Positions 1 to 6,485 of a DNA stretch of 7,733 nucleotides are shown one piece after another (position 1 is the first letter of the stretch; each line of letters opens with the position of its first letter). A model generated the notes under the pieces. The model saw nothing but the letters and a program-made list of their open reading frames with translations, searched no databases and had not been told where the DNA came from. A program made the position numbers and the translations under genes. Source of the DNA: Candidatus Dadabacteria bacterium (GTDB lineage Bacteria; Desulfobacterota_D; UBA1144; Nemesobacterales; CSP1-2); contig JAKEHC010000178.1 of the NCBI GenBank assembly GCA_022615255.1, positions 1 to 7,733 on the forward strand, in the 5' to 3' direction.

Positions 1-144
1 ATCAGTTGAGGCATTATTTACAAGAATCAATTCTAAATTTTCCTTTGGGTAGTTAAGCCCTAAAAGGGAGTTAATGCACGCTGCCAATGTACTCTCAGCA
101 TCATAGATGGGAACAATAACTGATACTCTTGGTAGATAAACCAT
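1..144 (-). CDS. Family 2 glycosyltransferase, N-terminus only (cut by window edge)
   Basis: The reverse strand reads MVYLPRVSVIVPIYDAE..., followed by a stretch ending NNASTD at base 1. This is the start of a GT-A fold family 2 glycosyltransferase: the VSVIVPIYDAE strand-loop binds the nucleotide of the sugar donor, and NNASTD corresponds to the VDNGSTD segment. The metal-binding DXD and the catalytic base lie outside the window, so the sugar and acceptor cannot be judged. The start is uncertain. The ATG at 142-144 has no close Shine-Dalgarno. The frame stays open upstream to a TGA at 241-243 and contains TTG codons at 148-150 and 226-228; the latter would overlap the preceding gene by about 20 bases and add about 28 residues. 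It is the last gene seen of the minus-strand glycan cluster and is probably co-transcribed with the gene ending at 207. Family membership is clear; specificity is unknown. Confidence 0.85.
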   Translation of the reverse strand, partial: MVYLPRVSVIVPIYDAESTLAACINSLLGLNYPKENLELILVNNASTD

Positions 145-206
145 GGGCAATGGTCGAGAAAATTTCCTTTTAGTTAAATTTGAATATACCGCCTTGCGTA
201 GATCCT

Positions 207-1058
207 TTATCTGGATTTTTCTCTCCAACCATGCCTTGCATCATAACCCTGTTTTTCCTTTATCCGCTTGTCACGCGGAGATCTGTAGAGGCATTGTCGC
301 AAATAGGTCCCTTCGGCACTGGCAATTTTTTCTTTAATGCTTAATGGATCTACGCCATGCTTTTCAAAGATTCTTCTTATCTCCCTTTTGTGAACACTTA
401 AAGGAAGATGGGTAGTCAATCTATAACACTCACGATGGTCTCTATAGTAGTAAAGGCACTCCTTAACAGCCTTAAAAGCAGCACCTTTCTCAGCCATTGT
501 CCAAGGGAAATCATAATCATCGGGTCCTACATTGTTCAAAGATTCGTCTAGTCCTCCGAAAGCTAAAGCTTTATCTTTTCTCCAGCAAAGGAGGTGTTTA
601 ACCGGTGATGAAATTTTAAAATCATCTATACTGAATTTTTCCTTACTATAATAAACAGGGCTAATAGGATTATCATTCTCGTCTATTTTCACTCTGGAGG
701 AATGGAAAAAATCAATATCCGGGTATTTAACAATATAGCTGTTAAGTGCCTGTATGGCTTCAAGTGCCCACATATCATCTGCCAATAATATCGCGGCAAA
801 ATCAGTTTTGGCGTGTCTCATGCCTGTATTAATTGCACCTGCCAATTTCCGCCCTTCGTTTATAAATACTTGGATACGTGAGTCTTTTAGTTCTTTTTTT
901 AAGGACCGTCTAAAATTATCAAAATTGCTCTTTTCTACAACAATTATCATGAGCCAGTATGGGCAGCTTTGATTGATAATAGATTCAACGGCTTTTTTCA
1001 AAAAATAGGGATGAAAGTGTTTTAAAGGCATAAGGACTGTTACTCGACACTCATTCAT
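207..1058 (-). CDS. Family 2 (GT-A) glycosyltransferase
   Basis: A protein of 283 residues that should transfer a sugar from a nucleotide-sugar donor to a growing glycan at the cytoplasmic face of the membrane. Seen motifs: VTVLMPL near residues 6-11 with FLKKAVESIINQS (19-31), the usual N-terminal donor-binding unit; KLAGAINTGMRHA (71-83); LLADDMW (91-97) at the DXD position (family members usually have DADD or similar); GGLDES (168-173); and GPDDYDFPW (178-186), the acidic acceptor-side region. The C-terminus is rich in Arg and Lys. No membrane segment is visible. I start it at the ATG 1056-1058 because AAAGGA lies nine bases upstream. An in-frame GTG at 1083-1085 would add nine residues but has no ribosome binding site. 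The stop of the upstream glycosyltransferase is about 30 bases away, so the two are probably one transcript. Acceptor and sugar are not predictable. Confidence 0.9.
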   Translation of the reverse strand: MNECRVTVLMPLKHFHPYFLKKAVESIINQSCPYWLMIIVVEKSNFDNFRRSLKKELKDSRIQVFINEGRKLAGAINTGMRHAKTDFAAILLADDMWALEAIQALNSYIVKYPDIDFFHSSRVKIDENDNPISPVYYSKEKFSIDDFKISSPVKHLLCWRKDKALAFGGLDESLNNVGPDDYDFPWTMAEKGAAFKAVKECLYYYRDHRECYRLTTHLPLSVHKREIRRIFEKHGVDPLSIKEKIASAEGTYLRQCLYRSPRDKRIKEKQGYDARHGWREKSR

Positions 1059-1067
1059 TCTTGAGTT

Positions 1068-1073
1068 TCCTTT
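1068..1073 (-). promoter_or_regulatory. Shine-Dalgarno that decides the GT2 start
   Basis: The minus strand reads AAAGGA nine bases before the ATG at 1056-1058. The alternative GTG at 1083-1085 has nothing comparable upstream, so the shorter reading is preferred. Confidence 0.6.
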
Positions 1074-1088
1074 CAGTCTTTTCACTTA

Positions 1089-2174
1089 TCAACTATTAAA
1101 TTTTTCCTTCATAATCCTATCGTAAGTCTGGACCCTTTTATCCCAGGTGTGATTTTCTAGTATATAATTGATCGCATAATCTCGATCCCAATCTTTATAC
1201 GCAGCCTCTTCTATTTTTTGAGCCATCAACTCCAAATTGCCGTTTTGTACAACAAAACCCAACCTTGACTCTATTACCACGTTATCATTTGGGAACCCAG
1301 CTTCACTTACAACGGGCAACCCGACACGTAAGTAATGATAAATCTTACTGCTTTCATTGTTGTGCATAAACTGACCTGCTGCGACCACAACACCGACGTC
1401 AGCAAAGTGAAAATAATTCCATGCCTCCTCATAGGGTGCAATGCCCAAATACGTGACATATCTTTCGTCAAGTTTTTGTAGATCACCTGACCCCAACATA
1501 TATAGCCTAGCACCAAGGTCTGAAAGTAATCTTCCTAGTTCATTTAGTTTGTTAATAATAACTGTGTTTGCTTCGGGTTGAGAATGCTTGGAATAAACGT
1601 GTCCGGCAAATATGCATCTAGCGTGCTTTTCTTTTGGGTAAGGGTTTTTCGAAGGTGGGAGGACATAACGATCTACACCCCCTGGGACTATCAGAATGTT
1701 GTCTCTGGGACCGAGGCAGGTAGTCCATAATTCTTTAGCCGATGCATTTAAAACCGTGATGTATTTACTGGTCTGATTGATCTTTTTCTGTGTGAGATAT
1801 AATTGTTCTCTCTTTTTTCCATAAAAATAGACTCCATCCATATCTATAGGTCCCACTACGGAACCCAATTTTGAGATAATAAAAGGGTGGTCTTTGCCAC
1901 CATAGGTCTCTAATGTGTCGAATCCGATATGAAATAACGTTTTTACCACATCATAATCACCCCATCTGACTTTAGGTAAAAGGATTCTCCTTAGGTTCTG
2001 TCCCATAGGAATCGGGGAGTTCTTTTGATGCAAAATAGATTCGTTCGTGGCTATATCTACTCGGTGTCCGCGCCTTGCCAGCGTCTCTGATATTTTAAGC
2101 CATCTTATATAAGACATATCAGTGGGCTCGAAATCTCGATGTACGCTAGTGTATACTGTTATTATCTTTGCCAT
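1089..2174 (-). CDS. GT-B fold glycosyltransferase, GT4-like
   Basis: A 361-residue retaining-type glycosyltransferase candidate. The N-terminal half begins IITVYTSV and includes RWLKISETLARRGHRVDIAT (24-43), the typical first Rossmann domain of GT-B enzymes. VPGGVD (163-168) marks the linker into the C-terminal donor-binding domain. There, CIFAGHVYS (187-195) and ARLYMLGSGD (222-231) are followed by NNESSKIYHYLRVGLPVVSE (272-291), which matches the E-x7-E type nucleotide-sugar site (compare SPLKIFEYLACGKPVV in GT4 proteins). NHTWDKRV (341-348) is the usual C-terminal end. The ATG at 2172-2174 lacks an obvious Shine-Dalgarno, but the Rossmann domain starts immediately after it. The gene lies 120 bases after the methyltransferase and about 30 bases before the next glycosyltransferase. 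It probably adds one sugar in the same surface glycan; donor and linkage are unknown. Confidence 0.88.
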   Translation of the reverse strand: MAKIITVYTSVHRDFEPTDMSYIRWLKISETLARRGHRVDIATNESILHQKNSPIPMGQNLRRILLPKVRWGDYDVVKTLFHIGFDTLETYGGKDHPFIISKLGSVVGPIDMDGVYFYGKKREQLYLTQKKINQTSKYITVLNASAKELWTTCLGPRDNILIVPGGVDRYVLPPSKNPYPKEKHARCIFAGHVYSKHSQPEANTVIINKLNELGRLLSDLGARLYMLGSGDLQKLDERYVTYLGIAPYEEAWNYFHFADVGVVVAAGQFMHNNESSKIYHYLRVGLPVVSEAGFPNDNVVIESRLGFVVQNGNLELMAQKIEEAAYKDWDRDYAINYILENHTWDKRVQTYDRIMKEKFNS

Positions 2175-2230
2175 ATTTTGTCGCTAAAAATATTCATAAA
2201 AAACATAGAATTAACTTGAGTTAGACTATT

Positions 2231-2243
2231 CCGAATTTTTCGG
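2231..2243. repeat. Small hairpin in the spacer after the methyltransferase gene
   Basis: CCGAA, a three-base loop, then TTCGG gives a five-pair stem in the 120-base spacer between the methyltransferase and the GT4-like gene. On the minus strand it lies about 50 bases past the methyltransferase stop, but it is not followed by a T run, so a terminator role is only possible. Confidence 0.3.
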
Positions 2244-2256
2244 GTTTGTCATTAAT

Positions 2257-2273
2257 TTATTAATTATTAATAA
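2257..2273. repeat. Perfect A/T palindrome upstream of the GT4-like gene
   Basis: TTATTAAT and ATTAATAA flank a single central T, giving a perfect 8+1+8 dyad about 83 bases upstream of the GT4-like start. It could be an operator or simply low-complexity AT sequence. I found no well-formed -35/-10 pair beside it. Confidence 0.35.
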
Positions 2274-2294
2274 TGAGATAAGTATTTCGAATTT

Positions 2295-3131
2295 CTATTT
2301 TTTACCTACAATTACGATATACAATAATGCATCAAATGCCAACCAGGAAATTATTCTTTTTCGCAATGAATGGGGTACTATACCAAGAAGCTTTTCATAT
2401 AATTTTATTGTAAATAAATTAGAGACTCTTCTACTATTTGCATATATGTAAATCTTTGAAAATCCAACTTTGCGAAAAAGTTTAATTAATTCAGTATTTG
2501 TGTATTCCTTCAAATGGAATCCTGTTACGACTTTATCAAAATACTTCGAGATGTCGTGCGGCCCAGAAAGCCGATTCGGCGTAATGCAAATACAGACACC
2601 ACCGATGGTTAGCGCCTTATAGATATTTTGAATTTGCTCGACGGCATCGTCGGGATGTAAATGTTCTATGAGTTGATCACTATAAACTATTGTAATACTA
2701 TTTTCAGGAATAGGGATACCACAACCGTCTGAAAAAATTAATTCAATATTTGGGGGAAATTTCAAGTTCCTGGTAATTTCTTTAGAGACATCTACAGCAT
2801 AGACTTTTCTCACACGCTGAGCCACTTCTAGGGCTAAGCCGCAATCTCCAGATCCCACCTCCAAGAAAATCGTCTCAGGGCTTAGAAAGTTATTCAGAAA
2901 TCGCATCTGTAGAGCCACTCTTTCATGGGAATCTTTAGAATCGCCCTTTCGTCTTAGTTGTGGATGATGAGGCACTCGCTTAAACAACTCGTCATAGAGG
3001 GAAGCATATAAGTGTTTTCTATCTTCTTTACAGGCATTCCGTAATCTGCTTGCCAACTCTTTCTCTATTTCGTAGTGCTCTTTGAGTTGTTGGAAAGTCC
3101 TCTTCTCGGTTGTTGGTATTTTTATGGACAT
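2295..3131 (-). CDS. Class I SAM-dependent methyltransferase
   Basis: A 278-residue methyltransferase with the Methyltransferase_11 pattern. Residues 1-80 are a charged helical N-terminal extension (QLKEHYEIEKELASRLRNA...), probably an acceptor-recognition or cap region. Motif I is EVGSGDCG (91-98), the glycine-rich SAM loop. VDVS (113-116) ends strand 2, with the Asp expected to bind the SAM ribose. SDGCGIPIPENS (134-145) lines the adenine pocket, SDQLIEHLHPDD (151-162) is motif IV, and ICITPN (181-186) with GFHLKEYT (204-211) completes the core. The start is secure: GGAGAG lies five bases before the ATG. The gene sits inside a glycan cluster, so a sugar or lipid-linked sugar is the likely acceptor; this is inference from context. 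Spacers of 207 bases upstream and 120 downstream mean it may not share a single transcript with all its neighbours. Confidence 0.88.
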   Translation of the reverse strand: MSIKIPTTEKRTFQQLKEHYEIEKELASRLRNACKEDRKHLYASLYDELFKRVPHHPQLRRKGDSKDSHERVALQMRFLNNFLSPETIFLEVGSGDCGLALEVAQRVRKVYAVDVSKEITRNLKFPPNIELIFSDGCGIPIPENSITIVYSDQLIEHLHPDDAVEQIQNIYKALTIGGVCICITPNRLSGPHDISKYFDKVVTGFHLKEYTNTELIKLFRKVGFSKIYIYANSRRVSNLFTIKLYEKLLGIVPHSLRKRIISWLAFDALLYIVIVGKK

Positions 3132-3338
3132 CGTAACTCTCCATACGGTATAAAACTTGCCAACGTCCGTAATTAGTAACTTTAAGCTATCTTCTCAAGA
3201 ACGTGAATGTATGATTAATATCTTTATACAACATATCATATTCTCGAGGCAATTTGTCATATACTCATCGGATCTTTGCGAAATTATGCTCCAATCTTCA
3301 TAAAGTATTATGTATTTAAAATAATAAATAAGAGTAGA

Positions 3339-4685
3339 TTATATAGAATTACTTAGAAACACTTCATTAGCTACTTCATTCAATGTTTTAAGCTTCCCTA
3401 ATCCTCTAAACTTTTTAAGAAATTCTCTGTAGTGTGGCAACCAATATTGGGCATAACAGTCATGCAAGCCAAACGCAACGAAATCATTTTGCTCAATTAT
3501 CTGGATGGCTTTTTTCTCCCAATCTTCGTATTTCATTTTACTCTTGTACAGGTCAAAATCATCTAATAAGATTGGTATTTTTACAATTCTATTTTTTATC
3601 ACTGGCGATTTTATACCAAGGGAATTTGCTGAGCTTGCAAGCCATTCAAAATTATGATGGCACAGGTTCTCATCGCTTAAATCAGGTGTTATTTTTGATT
3701 GGGGTGCCCTGTAACCTTTTATCCTGTAGTCTATCTGCCTGCATTTAGCTAGTTGATTCCCATGGATAATATGATCATAGGAATGAAAAGCAATGCAGTG
3801 TCCATCCTTTTCTATCCCTCTCCTGACTTCGTTAAAAAAGCATCCAACTACATTATATGTTGCTTTCACATCCATCTCTTTTTCGATTACCAGCATTTCA
3901 TCAAGCTTACCGGGAGAGGTTTTGTTTGCTAAATCTGCAAAGTTCGGATCCACATCAATATGCCCCAGGCCTCTCTCTATATCGTGACATAAACAAATCG
4001 TTTTCTCGCTCTCTATTACTTCCTGTTTTTTCTGAGTGATAATGATTCTATCTTTGTTTTTTGCTACATCAATTACCCACCATTTCCCCTCCTTTGTCAC
4101 CAGAAAATGTTTATTGACCACTCTATCGTATATCCTTTCAAATAATTCCCTTTGAACATTACGCGAGGGGTCAGTATGTTCTAGAGCCAAACCCGCAGTC
4201 GGGGAATAAATCTGTTTAATGCTGTTTTCTACGGCAAAGTTCATAATACTATTTAACAGCATATGAGGCCAGCCTTTAAACCAATTTTCTATTCTTGTCT
4301 TATATTCCTTTCTCCTCGATATTCGCTGCACAAGATCCGAAATGTGAACCATGGTATATAGATTAACTCCATCAACGACAAGATTAGCAGTAGCCAACTG
4401 ACCGATTTTGCCAAATTGCTGCTGGTGCCATATAATGTCATCGTCAAAAAATAACTCCGCGGGGAATTGATCTATCAGTGGAGCAGAGGCATATAGCACG
4501 ACCATCCAATGTTTATTAGGGTCGTCCTCTCCACACATCCGATTAGACAATTTAAATCCATCCGGGCCACACTTGGGGATGTAATATATCCTGTGTGTAA
4601 AGAAATACCTTTTTTTGTAACCCTTTTGAAAGAACTCCTCCTCTCTTTCTTTAGAAATTTCTCTGAAATACGATACTTTCAACAT
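3339..4685 (-). CDS. Two-domain protein: GNAT-like N-terminus fused to polysaccharide deacetylase-like C-terminus
   Basis: A 448-residue protein with no signal peptide, so probably cytoplasmic. The N-terminal half (about 1-215) is unfamiliar. Residues 92-120 read as paired strands (QLATANLVVDGVNLYTMVHI), followed by YKTRIENWFKGWPHMLLNSIMNFAVENSIKQIYSPTA (128-164), which resembles the acyl-CoA-binding motif of GNAT acyltransferases. This is a pattern-level call only. The C-terminal half (about 228-445) looks like a NodB-type deacetylase: CHDIERG (233-239) at motif 1 (TFDDG in classical members, HDVD in a divergent group), HSYDH (301-305) as the metal-binding H-x3-H, GYRAPQ (324-329) as motif 3, and GLHDCYAQYW (406-415) near the last motif. 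Motif 1 carries Glu237 where a metal-binding Asp would be expected. The gene is 45 bases downstream of the kinase gene and is probably co-transcribed. It may remove an acetyl group, and perhaps transfer another acyl group, on a glycan precursor. The ATG has only a weak purine stretch (TAAAGAA) before it. Confidence 0.75.
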   Translation of the reverse strand: MLKVSYFREISKEREEEFFQKGYKKRYFFTHRIYYIPKCGPDGFKLSNRMCGEDDPNKHWMVVLYASAPLIDQFPAELFFDDDIIWHQQQFGKIGQLATANLVVDGVNLYTMVHISDLVQRISRRKEYKTRIENWFKGWPHMLLNSIMNFAVENSIKQIYSPTAGLALEHTDPSRNVQRELFERIYDRVVNKHFLVTKEGKWWVIDVAKNKDRIIITQKKQEVIESEKTICLCHDIERGLGHIDVDPNFADLANKTSPGKLDEMLVIEKEMDVKATYNVVGCFFNEVRRGIEKDGHCIAFHSYDHIIHGNQLAKCRQIDYRIKGYRAPQSKITPDLSDENLCHHNFEWLASSANSLGIKSPVIKNRIVKIPILLDDFDLYKSKMKYEDWEKKAIQIIEQNDFVAFGLHDCYAQYWLPHYREFLKKFRGLGKLKTLNEVANEVFLSNSI

Positions 4686-4730
4686 TTCTTTACTCGTGCT
4701 TTAGGTGAGTAGTCCACCGCAGGCTTCGAT

Positions 4731-5735
4731 CTAATCATAAGTTTGATGGATAAAATCAACAAGAGTCTGGCAGTTCTTTTTTGAGCTCCGCCCCAAGACA
4801 AAACGGAAGGCAGGCACACGGGCAATAAGACGCAGGCTGTTGTAAAAGCGTGAGGCAGCTACCCCTCCCTTTCCCAACAGCTCCCATAACCCTCTCTCGA
4901 GCAAAAACTCCATTCCCTGATAGATTCCTAGCCCTACGACCATATACTTCACTAGTGCTTTAAGTGCCTGGTGGCGGGCGAGAGGGGTAATCTCTGAGAC
5001 CTCCCCAAGGTTTCGCTCTCCAACCAGAATTAAGCCCGGCTCTACTTCCTTGCCTAGACGGTCATGAAAATATTCGATGTCAACCAGGGTCTTGGGGTCA
5101 AACTCCATGCGTTGAACGGTGCGCAAATATTGTGGTGATATCCCAGTGTCCTGTTCAGGGCGGACGCCTAGGCGCAGTAGAAAAGGCAGAATTCGTCCCC
5201 GACGGTCAATAAGCGGTGTGTCCTCTCCTAGGAGCAAAAACCCGGGGTGACGTAATAACTCCAGAGCTATTGTACTCTTTCCCCCGCCTGCTGGTAGGAG
5301 AAGAAGAATCCCCCGTTTGTTATAACTCACCCCCAGGGCGTGCACTCGATGAATACCACGACTATCCAGATACTGCCCGACAGTAGATAAGATAAAGAGA
5401 TAGGAGATCTCACGGACCAGGTCAGGCTCTGTTCCGTACACCGTGCATTGCTTCTTTTCTCTGTTGAACATCACAAGCCCTCGGCCGAAGTAGTCTATGT
5501 AAGTGATTTTTTTGTTTTGGAAACAGACATTACGAGGGGTGATGAGAGAGGCTGATAGAGGAGGGAGCCCTGCATAAGGAGGGGGGTCTAGGTACATCTG
5601 CACCTGTACTTGTACACCTTTTTCCACTGTAGGCACATGAAAATAGGCGAAGTCCCGCCGTATTCCCTCTACCAGGTCCGCTGAGGGACTGTTTATCTCA
5701 ACCGTTAAACCGTAAAAATCGAAAAACTCTTTCAT
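4731..5735 (-). CDS. HprK-related P-loop kinase of unknown target
   Basis: A 334-residue cytoplasmic protein resembling the HPr-kinase-related proteins found outside PTS loci. FYGLTVEI (7-14) and the region to about 110 form a strand-rich N-terminal domain. HRVHALGVSYNKRGILLLLPAGGGKSTIALELL (129-161) carries the P-loop (PAGGGKST, 148-155), preceded by the strand typical of HprK. FLLLGEDTPLID (166-177) supplies the acidic residues expected at the Walker B / catalytic position. I do not see the conserved C-terminal HprK signature, and there is no HPr, EIIA or PTS gene in the window, so the substrate is not HPr by context. Related proteins are often encoded with PqqD-like proteins or in exopolysaccharide loci. 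It is the first gene of the minus-strand glycan cluster and is divergent from the small gene at 5934. Its GGGAGG ribosome site is unusually far (about 14 bases) from the ATG, but the N-terminal sequence fits the start. Two lines counted within it are about 55-58% GC, against about 38% for a line in the next gene. Confidence 0.8.
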   Translation of the reverse strand: MKEFFDFYGLTVEINSPSADLVEGIRRDFAYFHVPTVEKGVQVQVQMYLDPPPYAGLPPLSASLITPRNVCFQNKKITYIDYFGRGLVMFNREKKQCTVYGTEPDLVREISYLFILSTVGQYLDSRGIHRVHALGVSYNKRGILLLLPAGGGKSTIALELLRHPGFLLLGEDTPLIDRRGRILPFLLRLGVRPEQDTGISPQYLRTVQRMEFDPKTLVDIEYFHDRLGKEVEPGLILVGERNLGEVSEITPLARHQALKALVKYMVVGLGIYQGMEFLLERGLWELLGKGGVAASRFYNSLRLIARVPAFRFVLGRSSKKNCQTLVDFIHQTYD

Positions 5736-5871
5736 GGATTTGTCTTGTTCCTCCCTACTCTAGCAGACGTAAATATATTTATTAACTTTATGGTAAAAAG
5801 CAAACGGACAAGACCGCTACCTTCTCACCTCCTCAACAATTAACCCAAATTAAATAAAATTACAAAACCCC

Positions 5872-5900
5872 TTGTCATTCTTATAAATTTGTGATTTAAT
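5872..5900 (+). promoter_or_regulatory. Near-consensus sigma-70 promoter for the small gene at 5934
   Basis: TTGTCA (5872-5877, five of six matches to TTGACA) and TTTAAT (5895-5900, five of six to TATAAT) are separated by exactly 17 bases. Transcription would start near 5907, leaving a leader of about 27 bases that includes AAGGAGGAG (5915-5923). It is the best promoter in the window by inspection. Confidence 0.65.
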
Positions 5901-5933
5901 CAAAAAAAATTAATAAGGAGGAGCCAAAAAAGA

Positions 5934-6158
5934 ATGGATCAAATTCTAACCATGTCGGATGAGGAGGTAGATTACTGGGGAGACCAGTATCTTAGATGGC
6001 AGCAGTCGATGACGGAAGACCTACTTAACCTTCTTTCTGACTTCGAAAGGCAACAGTATCTATGGGCGCATGGCTCAACATTTTCGCAGTTTGTAGACCT
6101 CTGCCTAAAATACGTAAGCAGTTCGTCTCAGCTCAGTGTTCAACGGAAATTAAAGTAG
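5934..6158 (+). CDS. Small protein of unknown function (74 residues)
   Basis: I do not recognise this protein. It reads MDQILTMSDEEVDYWGDQYL..., is acidic in its first 40 residues, and is rich in Trp, Tyr and Gln (WGDQYLRWQQ at 15-24, RQQYLWAHG at 39-47). Residues 26-45 and 50-62 look helical, and the tail (residues 62-74) is Ser-rich, then basic. There is one Cys (57), and no signal peptide or membrane segment. It has a strong promoter and an AAGGAGGAG ribosome site 10-12 bases before the ATG, so expression is credible; an internal ATG at 5952 has no such site. It is transcribed away from the HprK-related kinase across a spacer of about 200 bases. It could be a partner, substrate or regulator of that kinase, or be unrelated. 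The hairpin at 6198-6225 lies about 40 bases after the stop. Confidence 0.72.
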   Translation: MDQILTMSDEEVDYWGDQYLRWQQSMTEDLLNLLSDFERQQYLWAHGSTFSQFVDLCLKYVSSSSQLSVQRKLK

Positions 6159-6197
6159 GGTTAGGATTTAGTTAAAAAAATCAACTTAGGACATATA

Positions 6198-6225
6198 GAA
6201 TAAGTAGCAGTTTAGCAACTTATTC
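6198..6225. terminator. Hairpin between convergent genes, possible shared terminator
   Basis: GAATAAGT (6198-6205) pairs perfectly with ACTTATTC (6218-6225). After one A-A mismatch, two further G-C pairs close a six-base loop. It lies between the small plus-strand gene and the minus-strand RAM-domain gene. On the minus strand a run of seven T occurs about 17 bases past the hairpin; on the plus strand there is no T run. A bidirectional terminator is plausible but not classical. Confidence 0.4.
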
Positions 6226-6251
6226 GAAGGGATATTTATTCCCAAAAACAT

Positions 6252-6485
6252 CTACGCTACTACGTAGCAAGTAACCGTGTTGGTTACGCCTGGCGATTTT
6301 CTTATTTTTGATATTACCAGTTCACCAATCTCTTCTGGACCCTTTCCTTCTACATGAATAATGAGGTCAAAAGGGCCTGCAACTAAATGAGCAGACTTTA
6401 CGCCTTTAATCTTTTTAATCCTTTCTAAAGCAGCCCTTGTCTCTTTACCAGAAAGGTTGACAAGAACATAGGCACTTGAAGTCAT
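6252..6485 (-). CDS. Stand-alone Lrp/AsnC effector-binding (RAM) domain protein
   Basis: A 77-residue protein made only of the C-terminal ligand-binding domain of the Lrp/AsnC family, with the beta-alpha-beta-beta-alpha-beta pattern: SAYVLVNLS (4-12), helix KETRAALERIKKI (14-26), VKSAHLVAGPFDLIIHVEG (29-47), helix PEEIGELVISKIRK (50-63), TNTVTCYVVA (68-77). The G-x-x-D of GPFD (37-40) lies in the turn that binds amino acids in this family. There is no helix-turn-helix, so it cannot bind DNA by itself. Such single-domain proteins form ring-like oligomers and may sense small molecules or partner a full-length Lrp protein. The start is well supported: AAGGAGG lies eight bases before the ATG. It is divergent from bolA across an AT-rich spacer; its effector is unknown. 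Confidence 0.87.
   Translation of the reverse strand: MTSSAYVLVNLSGKETRAALERIKKIKGVKSAHLVAGPFDLIIHVEGKGPEEIGELVISKIRKSPGVTNTVTCYVVA

Noticed and set aside
143..337. Plus-strand frame of 64 codons
   Set aside because: It lies across the two minus-strand glycosyltransferase genes, has no ribosome site and no recognisable protein features.
1307..1516. Minus-strand 69-codon frame inside the GT4-like gene
   Set aside because: Alternative frame of a gene with intact GT-B motifs; no independent evidence.
3434..4039. Several plus-strand frames of 60-104 codons inside the deacetylase fusion gene
   Set aside because: They are antisense to a well-supported coding frame with clear motifs, and their translations are rich in Ser, Leu and Phe as expected for shadows.
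5823..5850. GAGGAGGTGAG ribosome-site-like stretch on the minus strand upstream of the kinase
   Set aside because: The nearest start codons after it run into stops within a few codons, so there is no frame to translate.
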